A DNA stretch of 31,783 nt, from positions 1 through 31,783 of the forward strand of contig JANNLO010000111.1 in the NCBI GenBank assembly GCA_031396835.1, read 5' to 3'. Each line of letters opens with the position of its first letter. Within the stretch, counting starts at the first letter, position 1. This document shows, one piece after another, positions 26,101 to 31,783 of the stretch. This DNA comes from Snowella sp031396835. GTDB taxonomy: Bacteria > Cyanobacteriota > Cyanobacteriia > Cyanobacteriales > Microcystaceae. The position numbers and the translations under genes are program-made. The notes under the pieces were generated by a model. The model saw only the letters and a program-made list of their open reading frames with translations, was not told where the DNA came from and did not search any database.

Positions 26101-27025
26101 TTCGCTACCTGATAAAAGCTACAAAATAGAGGAAAATTATTTACCAATTATTACCCAAGAATTTGCCGAACAACTCACAACCGCGATCGTTAATACAGAT
26201 CGAGAAACTCGTAAAATAGTTAAACGATCTTTGCACAAATCAGTTTTATTTAAACCAACGAATTCTAGTTATAAAGAAAACCTAGAAAACTGGCAAACAA
26301 TTTATCAGAATAATTATCAACAAACCTATCTTGGCGATGCACGATTAGTTTATGTTGTTGCGTTAGAAGAAGCCGGTCAAGCGGATTGTTTCGATTTAGA
26401 AATGGCAGATCAATCTTCTCCCTATTTTCTGGCTGAAGGTATTGTCACCCACAATTGTTATCAAGAACAAATCATGACAATGGCTCAAGATTTAGCGGGC
26501 TATTCTTTAGGAGAAGCGGATTTATTGCGTCGGGCAATGGGAAAAAAGAAAGCCTCAGAAATGCAGAAACATCGAGAAAAATTTATTACAGGAGCAGCAA
26601 AAAATGGCGTTAAAACCTCAGTTGCCCAAAGTCTTTTTGATCAGATGGTAAATTTTGCTGAATATTGTCTGAGTTATGACAGTTTAATTCTGACAGTTGA
26701 ATATGGAGTTTTACCGATTGGAAAAATTGTTGAAGAGCAAATTCAATGCACCGTTTATAGTGTCGATGTCAACGGTTTTATTTATACTCAGGCGATCGCG
26801 CAATGGCATAATCGAGGAAATCAAGAAATATTTGAATATAAATTAGAAGACGGTTCTGTGATTCGAGCAACGGCAGATCATAAATTCATGACCAGTGACG
26901 GGCAAATGTTAGCAATTAATGAAATCTTTGAACAAGATTTAGAATTACATCAACTTTCCTTGCATTCAGACAAACTAAAAGAGACAATTACACCCACAAG
27001 TCCAAATTTATTTAAAACCCAGTGA
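23144..27025 (+). CDS. dnaE: DNA polymerase III alpha subunit, N-terminal half, with internal intein and split N-intein
   Basis: The replicative polymerase alpha subunit, made in cyanobacteria as two halves joined by a split intein. The 1293-aa precursor has an N-terminal PHP domain (FVGLHIHSDYSLLDG, residues 3-17), the palm with catalytic Asp407 and Asp409 (MPDVDTDF) and Asp565 (LLKMDFLGLKNL), and GPGRGSAAGS. A complete 400-aa intein occupies residues 705-1104, after ETYGVL and before CYQEQIM. The host sequence resumes for 70 residues to FAEY, then the split N-intein runs 1175-1293 and ends the ORF. Removing both leaves 704+70=774 extein residues, the length known for the Synechocystis DnaE N-extein. 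The C-half gene is not in the window. The stop overlaps the coaD start by 4 nt. Confidence 0.95.
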   Translation: MSFVGLHIHSDYSLLDGASQLPALVDRAVELGMPAIALTDHGVMYGAIELIKVCRNKSIKPIIGNEMYVINGNIEENKKNRRFHQVVLAKNTQGYKNLVKLTTISSLKGMQGKGIFSRPCINKELLTKYHQNLIVTSACLGGEVPQAILKGDLKQAFEVAKWYQDLFKEDYYLEIQDHGSIEDRIVNVQLVKIAQKLGIKLIATNDSHFISCYDVEAHDALLCIQTGKLITEDKRLRYSGTEYLKSAEEMRQLFRDHLPDKIIEEAINNTLEVAEKIEVYKILGEPRIPNYPVPPSHTPDTYVEEISRQGLLERLNCRSYNEVKKVYQERLEYELKMLQRMGFSTYFLVVWDYIKYARDNNIAVGPGRGSAAGSLVAYCLRITNIDPVHHGLLFERFLNPERKSMPDVDTDFCIDRRDDMIKYVTEKYGSANVAQIITFNRLTSKAVLKDVARVLNIPYAESDKMAKLIPVSRGKPTKLKVMISDETPEPEFKSRYDNDPKVKHWLDMAIRIEGTNKNFGVHAAGVVISSEALDEIVPLQKNSDGTIITQYFMEDIESLGLLKMDFLGLKNLTTLQRAIDLIKRNKGEIIDLDELPLGERKALEILAKGSIKKLPEDVQKTHNLLEDGDLEGIFQLESSGMRQIVKDLKPSSIEDISSILALYRPGPLDAGLIPKFIDRKHGREAIAYEHPLLETILNETYGVLCLPVGTLIDQPNGKKIPIEKIQAGDTVLTSNGKKVWPAKVAKQWSSGKKEILKITLSSGTVIYSGKNHRFLTPEGDCLAKELKVGEEGMKNAHIYSSALYEKWPQSTNTKQLKLNEAYLLGLLIGDGNLVSSTPNIACKNEKTAAWVSQLLFQTWGGEPKYYFNTRCWYAYSKFNTAPNPTPLTQFLDHIYGSRNWKVKSTVKHLPSEIVNYQESDRLDLLKGLWDSDGCYSSRLVYFRSSSPHLLQQVAWLLGSLKINYSMGNNYVYVSDRSRFKILLGVPSLPDKSYKIEENYLPIITQEFAEQLTTAIVNTDRETRKIVKRSLHKSVLFKPTNSSYKENLENWQTIYQNNYQQTYLGDARLVYVVALEEAGQADCFDLEMADQSSPYFLAEGIVTHNCYQEQIMTMAQDLAGYSLGEADLLRRAMGKKKASEMQKHREKFITGAAKNGVKTSVAQSLFDQMVNFAEYCLSYDSLILTVEYGVLPIGKIVEEQIQCTVYSVDVNGFIYTQAIAQWHNRGNQEIFEYKLEDGSVIRATADHKFMTSDGQMLAINEIFEQDLELHQLSLHSDKLKETITPTSPNLFKTQ
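25256..26455 (+). other. Cis-splicing intein with LAGLIDADG-type homing endonuclease motifs, in dnaE
   Basis: A self-removing protein segment of exactly 400 codons. It begins with Cys1 (CLPVGTLI, block A) and ends in HN followed by host Cys+1 (GIVTHN-C, blocks F/G). The block B region reads YSGKNHRF with the conserved His68, but Gly65 sits where many inteins have Thr. The two dodecapeptide endonuclease motifs are LLGLLIGDGN (119-128) and LLKGLWDSDG (220-229), each with its catalytic acidic residue. The insertion point splits the near-invariant YGVL-YQEQIM element of the polymerase. Two HIP1 sites (25899 and 26064) lie inside, showing long residence or origin in a cyanobacterial genome. All residues needed for splicing look present, so it is probably functional. 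Confidence 0.93.
26666..27022 (+). other. Split DnaE N-intein (trans-splicing half)
   Basis: The last 119 codons of dnaE form the N-intein of the cyanobacterial split DnaE intein: CLSYDSLILTVEYGVLPIG (block A), TVYSVDVNGFIYTQ, and block B with RATADHKFMT, Thr and His intact. The tail runs past FEQDLELHQL and ends at the stop. It should associate with the C-intein on DnaE-C and join the two polymerase halves. The C-terminal tail after HQL is longer than in the well-known Npu N-intein (102 aa) and close to that of Synechocystis (123 aa). Confidence 0.95.
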
Positions 27026-27495
27026 TTGCCATTTATCCCGGTAGCTTTGATCCCATCACCCTCGGCCATCTCGACATCATTGAGCGCGGAGCCAAACTGT
27101 TTGACAAAGTGATTGTGGCAGTTTTGTGTAATCCTAGAAAATCATCTCTTTTTTTGGTCGAGAAACGGATCGAACAAATTCAAAAATCCACTCAACACCT
27201 CACTAATATTGAAGTCGATAGTTTTACGGGATTAACGGTAGAATATGCTAAATTGCGTCAAGCCAGTGTTTTACTCAGAGGATTACGCGTTTTGTCCGAT
27301 TTTGAAAAAGAGTTACAAATGGCTCATACAAATCAAACCCTTTGGGACGGAATTGAAACAGTTTTTTTAGCGACCACTAAGGAATATAGCTTTTTAAGTA
27401 GTAGTATTGTCAAAGAAATTGCTCAATTTGGTGGAAAAATCGATCATCTAGTTCCTGAAAATATAGCTAAAGATATTTACGCCTATTACAGTTAA
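27022..27495 (+). CDS. coaD: Phosphopantetheine adenylyltransferase CoaD
   Basis: CoaD transfers AMP from ATP to 4'-phosphopantetheine, the penultimate step of coenzyme A synthesis. The 157-aa protein has the nucleotidyltransferase motif YPGSFDPITLGHLDII (T13-x-G-H16), VLLRGLRVLSDFEKELQMA, and the ATP-contacting YSFLSSSIVKEIAQFGG near 122-138. The start is GTG at 27022, giving the family's usual N-terminus, and it overlaps the dnaE stop as GTGA, so translation is probably coupled to the split polymerase gene. The last six codons with the stop belong to the first copy of a 24-bp tandem duplication. Confidence 0.95.
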   Translation: MIAIYPGSFDPITLGHLDIIERGAKLFDKVIVAVLCNPRKSSLFLVEKRIEQIQKSTQHLTNIEVDSFTGLTVEYAKLRQASVLLRGLRVLSDFEKELQMAHTNQTLWDGIETVFLATTKEYSFLSSSIVKEIAQFGGKIDHLVPENIAKDIYAYYS

Positions 27496-27523
27496 ACTAT
27501 TTACGTGCATTACAGTTGAACTA
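27476..27523 (+). repeat. 24-bp tandem duplication at the coaD 3' end
   Basis: Two adjacent 24-bp copies (27476-27499 and 27500-27523) begin TTTACG and match at 20 of 24 positions. The first encodes the end of CoaD (IYAYYS and stop); the second reads IYVHYS and stop in the same frame, so it looks like a copied gene tail. Confidence 0.7.
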
Positions 27524-27570
27524 TTGCCATTAAAGCTAGTCTATAAATTTATAAAATTTTATTATTAACT

Positions 27571-28332
27571 ATGACACGCCGAGAGAATCCCACTCCTGAC
27601 ACTACTCAGTCAACTACGACTAATCGCCGTCGCATTGTCGATTTTGATATTCAACAAGAATTAGCAGAATTACAAGAATTAATTTATGAAAGTTTTCATA
27701 TTCCGCTAACCAGTTGGACGGTCGTGGATGAAGGAAAATTGCTTGATCAGATTGAAATGATCAGCGACAATTTGCCTGAAGCTATTCAAAAAGCTTTAGC
27801 GGTGATCGATCAAGAAGAATCGATTATGACCCAAGCCGAAGCTTATGCTCAACGTATTGTTCAATCGGCTCATCAACAAGCGGCTGAAATTTTGGAAAAA
27901 TCTGGCATCATTCAACAGGCTGAACAACAAGCTAGCCAAATTCGCCTTCAAGTCCAACAAGAAGCTGAAGCACTGCAACGTCAAACGATGAGTGAGTTAG
28001 AGCAAATTCGGCAAGTTACGACCCAAGAAGTTCAACAATTTCGGCAGGTCACAACTCAAGAAGTTCAGCAATATCGCCAACAAACGGTTCGAGAATGCCA
28101 AGAAATTCAACAAGATGCAGACAAATATGCAGATGCGGTGCTGAGTCGTCTAGAACGAGATTTAGGAGAAATGATGCGAATTGTAGGAAATGGTCGTCAA
28201 CGGCTTTATGAAAATCCTACGGATCGGCATGATCCCAACCAAAATGCGATCGCTCCCCAACCCAGTCAACCCATTGCAAAAGTTGCTGAACGAGCCGAAC
28301 GAACTGAAAGACCCAGAAAACGCTCTCGTTAG
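27571..28332 (+). CDS. DivIVA-like coiled-coil protein
   Basis: A 253-aa hydrophilic protein. After a disordered Thr-rich start, the segment about 22-70 (RRIVDFDIQQELAELQELIYE) leads to long coiled coils (85-205) rich in Gln, Glu and Ala. Three consecutive 11-residue units (RQVTTQEVQQF, RQVTTQEVQQY, RQQTVRECQEI, near 146-178) form a hendecad coiled coil. The C-terminus (about 212-253) is Pro/Arg-rich and ends RPRKRSR. There is no enzymatic motif. I assign it to the DivIVA-domain/coiled-coil proteins found near coaD in cyanobacteria, by layout. It might act as a scaffold in cell division or morphology. It lies 75 bp after coaD and ends at a terminator. Confidence 0.65.
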   Translation: MTRRENPTPDTTQSTTTNRRRIVDFDIQQELAELQELIYESFHIPLTSWTVVDEGKLLDQIEMISDNLPEAIQKALAVIDQEESIMTQAEAYAQRIVQSAHQQAAEILEKSGIIQQAEQQASQIRLQVQQEAEALQRQTMSELEQIRQVTTQEVQQFRQVTTQEVQQYRQQTVRECQEIQQDADKYADAVLSRLERDLGEMMRIVGNGRQRLYENPTDRHDPNQNAIAPQPSQPIAKVAERAERTERPRKRSR

Positions 28333-28339
28333 GATGTAT

Positions 28340-28388
28340 GGGAATTCGGATACCATTTCTTCGGTTGAATTCCCGATGTTATTTTTTT
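28340..28388 (+). terminator. Rho-independent terminator after the DivIVA-like gene
   Basis: GGGAATTC (28340-28347) pairs with GAATTCCC (28367-28374), with an inner ACC/GGT pairing, then seven T at 28382-28388. It lies 8 bp after the stop codon and closes the dnaE-coaD region. Confidence 0.7.
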
Positions 28389-28513
28389 ATTCTGAATAAT
28401 TTTAAAGTTAGATTGATCGCTGTTTGTTTGGCGATCGCGTTTTTAACTAAAGTTTTTTGCAGAAATCTTCTATATTCTAGAAGTAACAGACTTAACGCAA
28501 AGGAGTGCAAACT

Positions 28514-28819
28514 ATGCCCACAATGATTGAAACAGATCTAAAGGAAGTTCTCGACAGAATCGACAGGAGATTAAACTCGATTGAAAGTGATTTAACTACG
28601 ATCAAAGTAGATGTGGCAACGGTTAAGACAACGGTTAATTCCCTAGAAACCCGAATGGATAAATTAGACAATCGATTGGACAAAATTGATACAGAGCAGA
28701 AAATCCTAATTAAAGATATAGCAGACCTAAAAGGGGCAAAGTCTCTAATTATCCCCATCATTGTTGCGGTTACGACCAGTTTGATTACCTTACTGATTCG
28801 GGCGATTCCTAATCCTTAA
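28514..28819 (+). CDS. Small coiled-coil protein with C-terminal membrane tail, unknown function
   Basis: I do not recognise a named family. The 101-aa protein consists of a long heptad-type helix (5-70: VLDRIDRRLNSIESDLTTI, VNSLETRMDKLDNRLDKI) followed by one hydrophobic segment (about 78-96: LIIPIIVAVTTSLITLLI) and a short Arg/Pro tail, so it should be tail-anchored in a membrane and oligomeric. Start ATG at 28514 is chosen because AGGAG ends 8 nt upstream; an in-frame GTG at 28505 overlaps that site and would add three residues. It stands alone between a terminator and ndhF. Confidence 0.7.
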   Translation: MPTMIETDLKEVLDRIDRRLNSIESDLTTIKVDVATVKTTVNSLETRMDKLDNRLDKIDTEQKILIKDIADLKGAKSLIIPIIVAVTTSLITLLIRAIPNP

Positions 28820-28927
28820 AGGCGATCGCGTCCTTAAGCAATCTGTGAAGCCATCAAAGCTAAAAATTTCAATTATCTGAAGAATTTTCATTTAGTAAGC
28901 ATTTCTACTTTCTTCGGCAAGGTATAT

Positions 28928-28956
28928 GTGACAATAAAGTTCGTTATCCCTACAAT
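28928..28956 (+). promoter_or_regulatory. Putative sigma-70 promoter of ndhF
   Basis: GTGACA (28928-28933) and TACAAT (28951-28956), each matching the consensus at 5 of 6 positions, are separated by exactly 17 bp. The ndhF ATG follows 28 bp later, giving a short leader of about 20 nt. The best-matched -35/-10 pair in the window. Confidence 0.6.
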
Positions 28957-28984
28957 AAAAACGAATTGCTAAATTAGGTATTTT

Positions 28985-31027
28985 ATGGAACTGCTTTATC
29001 AATCTGCCTGGCTTATTCCTGCGTTGCCCTTGGTGGCGGCGATGATTGTCGGACTGGGACTAATTTCTTTTAATCAAGTTACTAATGGATTACGCCAACT
29101 AAATGCGGTTTTAATCGTATTTTTCCTCGGTACAGCGATGGTGTTTTCTTGCGCCCTATTGTGGAGCCAACTGCAAGGACATGATGCCTACAATTATCGG
29201 TTTGAATGGGCTTCAGCAGGAAATTTTCACCTACAAATGGGATTTGTGATTGACCATCTCAGTGCTTTTATGCTGGTGATCGTCACTTCCGTCGCATTTT
29301 TGGTGATGATTTATACCGATGGTTACATGGCTCATGATCCTGGCTATGTGAGATTTTATGCCTATTTAAGTTTATTTGCGTCTTCAATGTTGGGATTAGT
29401 TATCAGCCCAAACCTCGTCCAGATTTATATTTTCTGGGAATTGGTGGGAATGTGTTCCTATCTGCTCATTGGTTTTTGGTATGACCGCAAAGCCGCTGCC
29501 GATGCTTGTCAAAAAGCGTTTGTGGCAAATCGAGTCGGTGACTTTGGTTTATTATTGGGAATTTTGGGTTTATATTGGGCGACTAATAGCTTTGATTTTC
29601 CCGTCATTGGCGAACGTTTAGAACAATTAGTTGCTTCAGGATCTTTGAGTGGCGCGATCGCGTCTTTCTTGGCAATCTTAATTTTTTTAGGCCCCGTCGC
29701 CAAATCAGCCCAATTTCCCCTGCACGTTTGGTTACCCGATGCAATGGAAGGCCCCACACCTATTTCGGCATTGATTCATGCTGCCACGATGGTTGCTGCG
29801 GGTGTATTTCTTATCGCTCGGATGTATCCTGTTTTTGAACCTCTACCAGTGGTTATGAATTTGATTGCTTGGACTGGTTGCGCCACAGCATTTTTAGGAG
29901 CCACGATCGCGTTAACCCAGAACGATATCAAAAAAGGTTTAGCCTATTCAACTATTTCCCAATTGGGTTATATGGTGATGGCCATGGGAATTGGAGCATA
30001 TTCAGCAGGATTATTCCATTTAATGACCCATGCTTTCTTTAAGGCCATGCTTTTCCTTTGTTCTGGTTCTGTGATTCACGGAATGGAAGCCGTTGTGGGA
30101 CATGATCCCATTTTGGCGCAGGATATGCGAATTATGGGCGGTTTACGCAAATATATGCCGATTACAGCCACGGCCTTTTTAATTGGAACCTTGGCAATTT
30201 GTGGGATTCCTCCCTTTGCTGGTTTTTGGTCAAAAGATGAAATTTTGGGTCTTGCCTTCCAAGCGAATCCTGCTCTTTGGGTTGTGGGCTGGTTAACGGC
30301 TGGTTTAACGGCTTTTTATATGTTCCGTATGTACTTCATGACCTTTGAAGGCAGTTTTCGAGGCAATGATAAATCCTTAAAAAATAAGGTGATGGAATTT
30401 TACGGTGTTCTAACTCCCGCTTTTGGGCCTGGGGCAATGGATGTCAAAGAATTAGGTCACGATACTGATTCCCATAGTCATAGCCATTCTCCCCACGAGT
30501 CACCTATTGCCATGACACTGCCCTTGATGGTGTTAGCGGTTCCTTCTGTTCTCATTGGTTTAATCGGCAAACCCTGGGCTAACCAGTTTGAAGCGTTTAT
30601 TCATGCACCAGGTGAAATAGTCGAGAAACTCACAGAATTTGACTGGGCAGAATTTTATGTGATGGCAGGAAGTTCCATCGGGATTGCCCTAATTGGGATT
30701 ACCCTTGCGACTTTAATGTATCTCCAACACAAAATTGATCCCGCCGCGATCGCCGAAAAATATCCGACTCTTTACCGTTTATCTTTGAATAAATGGTATT
30801 TCGATGACATTTACGACCGAGTATTTGTTCGGGGTTTACGTCGTCTAGCTCGACAAATTATGGAAGTAGATTATCGAGTGATTGATGGAGCCGTTAATCT
30901 AACAGGTTTAGTCACCTTGGTTAGTGGCGAAGGCTTGAAATATCTCGAAAATGGCCGCGCTCAATTCTATGCGTTGATTGTTTTTGCAGCAGTTTTAGGC
31001 TTTGTTGTTGTCTTTAGTGTCGTTTAA
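28985..31027 (+). CDS. ndhF: NAD(P)H-quinone oxidoreductase chain 5 (NdhF1-type)
   Basis: NdhF is a large membrane-arm subunit of photosynthetic NDH-1, taking part in proton pumping during plastoquinone reduction, respiration and cyclic electron flow around photosystem I in thylakoids. The 680-aa protein has about 15-16 spans and the complex I antiporter-like signatures: FWELVGMCSYLLIGFW, PLHVWLPDAMEGPTPISALIHAATMV, GLAYSTISQLGYMVMAMG and FKAMLFLCSGSVIHGM. Length and content match NdhF1 rather than the CO2-uptake forms NdhF3/F4, though I cannot test this. A His/Ser-rich loop lies at 489-505. It is a single gene with a promoter and terminator of its own. Confidence 0.93.
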   Translation: MELLYQSAWLIPALPLVAAMIVGLGLISFNQVTNGLRQLNAVLIVFFLGTAMVFSCALLWSQLQGHDAYNYRFEWASAGNFHLQMGFVIDHLSAFMLVIVTSVAFLVMIYTDGYMAHDPGYVRFYAYLSLFASSMLGLVISPNLVQIYIFWELVGMCSYLLIGFWYDRKAAADACQKAFVANRVGDFGLLLGILGLYWATNSFDFPVIGERLEQLVASGSLSGAIASFLAILIFLGPVAKSAQFPLHVWLPDAMEGPTPISALIHAATMVAAGVFLIARMYPVFEPLPVVMNLIAWTGCATAFLGATIALTQNDIKKGLAYSTISQLGYMVMAMGIGAYSAGLFHLMTHAFFKAMLFLCSGSVIHGMEAVVGHDPILAQDMRIMGGLRKYMPITATAFLIGTLAICGIPPFAGFWSKDEILGLAFQANPALWVVGWLTAGLTAFYMFRMYFMTFEGSFRGNDKSLKNKVMEFYGVLTPAFGPGAMDVKELGHDTDSHSHSHSPHESPIAMTLPLMVLAVPSVLIGLIGKPWANQFEAFIHAPGEIVEKLTEFDWAEFYVMAGSSIGIALIGITLATLMYLQHKIDPAAIAEKYPTLYRLSLNKWYFDDIYDRVFVRGLRRLARQIMEVDYRVIDGAVNLTGLVTLVSGEGLKYLENGRAQFYALIVFAAVLGFVVVFSVV

Positions 31028-31050
31028 TCTCTAAACTTCTTTTTTCTATT

Positions 31051-31086
31051 ACAAGCATTCTTTTAAATGAGGGTGCTTGTTTTTTT
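31051..31086 (+). terminator. Rho-independent terminator after ndhF
   Basis: ACAAGCATTC pairs with GGGTGCTTGT (10 bp with two G-U pairs) around a TTTTAAATGA loop, then six or more T. It lies 23 bp after the ndhF stop. Confidence 0.75.
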
Positions 31087-31124
31087 AACCCAACCTACAG
31101 ATCGGCGATCGCAATTAAATTTAC

Positions 31125-31130
31125 TATAAT
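31125..31130 (+). promoter_or_regulatory. Putative -10 element for the DUF29 gene
   Basis: A perfect TATAAT lies 24 bp upstream of the first in-frame ATG at 31155. No convincing -35 is seen. Confidence 0.35.
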
Positions 31131-31154
31131 GAAAATAGTAACACTATATCAAAG

Positions 31155-31616
31155 ATGTTATTTATGATGACAACCGTTCAAACTATCGATTATGAAAGTG
31201 ATTTTGCTCTTTGGCTTGAAGAAACAGTCACGAATTTGAAAACACAGAATTTCCAACAAGTAGATTGGAAAAATTTGATTGAGGAGGTCGAGTCCTTGGG
31301 AAAAAGTCAACGTAGTGCCGTGCGTAGTTATTTAGTGCGTCTTCTAGAACATTTGCTGAAGCGTTGTTATGGATCAATACCTGATTGTAATCGCGGTTGG
31401 GAAATTGAAATTCGTAATTTTCGTCAACGCTTAATGTTTGAGTTAGAAGATTCGCCAAGTTTGAAAAATTTTGTTTTAGAGATTTTGCCGAAGTGTTACG
31501 GGATTGCATTAGATAATGTCAAAGATAGTTATCCAAATGTTATTTTTCCTGATTATTATCCATTTCCTAACGAGGTAGAAATATTATTAAATGATAGATT
31601 TTGGGAAAAAGACTAA
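31155..31616 (+). CDS. DUF29 family protein
   Basis: Small all-helical proteins of the DUF29 family are abundant in cyanobacteria; function is unproven. The 153-aa sequence shows the family's pattern: YESDFALWLEETVTNLK, VDWKNLIEEVESLGKSQRSAVRSYLVRLLEHLLK (38-71), a W-E-x-E-I-R-N-F-R segment, and the C-terminal DSYPNVIFPDYYPFP. Three possible ATGs occur (31155, 31164, 31167); family members usually begin MTT, so 31167 may be the real start, but no Shine-Dalgarno decides it. It is monocistronic, after the ndhF terminator. DUF29 genes are often multicopy and mobile in cyanobacterial genomes, but no mobile element borders this one. Confidence 0.85.
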   Translation: MLFMMTTVQTIDYESDFALWLEETVTNLKTQNFQQVDWKNLIEEVESLGKSQRSAVRSYLVRLLEHLLKRCYGSIPDCNRGWEIEIRNFRQRLMFELEDSPSLKNFVLEILPKCYGIALDNVKDSYPNVIFPDYYPFPNEVEILLNDRFWEKD

Positions 31617-31654
31617 TAAGAATATTTTGTATTTTACAATTTCAATCAAAAACT

Positions 31655-31690
31655 GCGATCGCCGTTATAAACGCCCCAAAAAGCGATCGC
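31655..31690. repeat. Pair of HIP1 palindromes in the right-end spacer
   Basis: Two GCGATCGC octamers (31655-31662 and 31683-31690) lie 28 bp apart in an otherwise featureless right-hand spacer. HIP1 is over-represented in many cyanobacteria and occurs throughout the window outside the RTX genes. Confidence 0.8.
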
Positions 31691-31783
31691 GTTTTAATAC
31701 TCCTTTCCCACTTAAGAAACACACACTTAGACTAAGGCAGTGTAAATAAATAAGTCATCGGTTTACACCTTTGGCTTGATAAC

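Noticed and set aside
28492..28761. 89-codon minus-strand frame opposite the small coiled-coil gene
   Set aside because: The plus-strand frame has an AAGGAG site, heptads and a membrane tail; the antisense frame has none of these.
31617..31783. Possible end of a minus-strand gene at the right edge
   Set aside because: One minus-strand frame is open from the edge to a TAG near 31735 (ending MTYLFTLP), but it is only about 17 codons with no recognisable motif, so it is not called.
1..31783. tRNA, rRNA, transposase or prophage genes
   Set aside because: None of the spacers shows a cloverleaf or rRNA signature, and no ORF resembles a transposase, integrase or phage protein.

Overview
The window is AT-rich and carries many copies of the palindrome GCGATCGC (HIP1), typical of cyanobacterial chromosomes. 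The gene content agrees: a split dnaE ending in a DnaE N-intein, ndhF1 of the photosynthetic NDH-1 complex, thiO/thiG, DUF2301 and DUF29 proteins and phasin-like proteins. It looks like ordinary chromosome of a low-GC, probably unicellular cyanobacterium. I see no transposase, phage, CRISPR array, tRNA or rRNA. The genus cannot be fixed from this sequence alone.

Layout. 1-2,841: a partial rplI (minus) diverges from fabD (plus); then a CheY-like response regulator with a C-terminal coiled coil converges on sucD. 1,930-4,131 (minus): a sucC-sucD operon whose SucD lacks the phosphohistidine and other active-site signatures, and whose SucC has an eroded C-terminal half. 4,337-8,807 (plus): a one-pass membrane protein overlapping a DUF2301 membrane protein by 4 nt, then separate thiO and thiG, which are fused in several well-studied cyanobacteria. 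8,964-10,172: a GltS-type Na+/glutamate symporter. 10,602-18,248: two giant tandem RTX-like repeat proteins (1282 and 1217 aa) without Sec signals, in an ~8 kb stretch with no HIP1 site.

18,300-22,007 (minus): a cluster reading phasin-like, four-Cys protein, phasin-like, FKBP prolyl isomerase, then after a terminator an exported amidase with an SH3-like domain. 22,206-23,036: an amino-acid-type solute-binding protein. 23,144-27,495: dnaE N-half and coaD overlapping by 4 nt. This dnaE carries a complete 400-aa intein with LAGLIDADG-type motifs 70 codons upstream of the 119-aa split N-intein, so mature DNA polymerase III alpha would need one cis- and one trans-splicing event. 27,571-31,616: a DivIVA-like coiled-coil protein, a small tail-anchored coiled-coil protein, ndhF1 and a DUF29 protein.

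Most worth following up: the doubly intein-interrupted polymerase gene, the SucCD pair without its catalytic histidine, the RTX pair with near-identical internal duplications, and the unfused thiO/thiG. All functional statements are by recognition of motifs in the translations; no database search was run.
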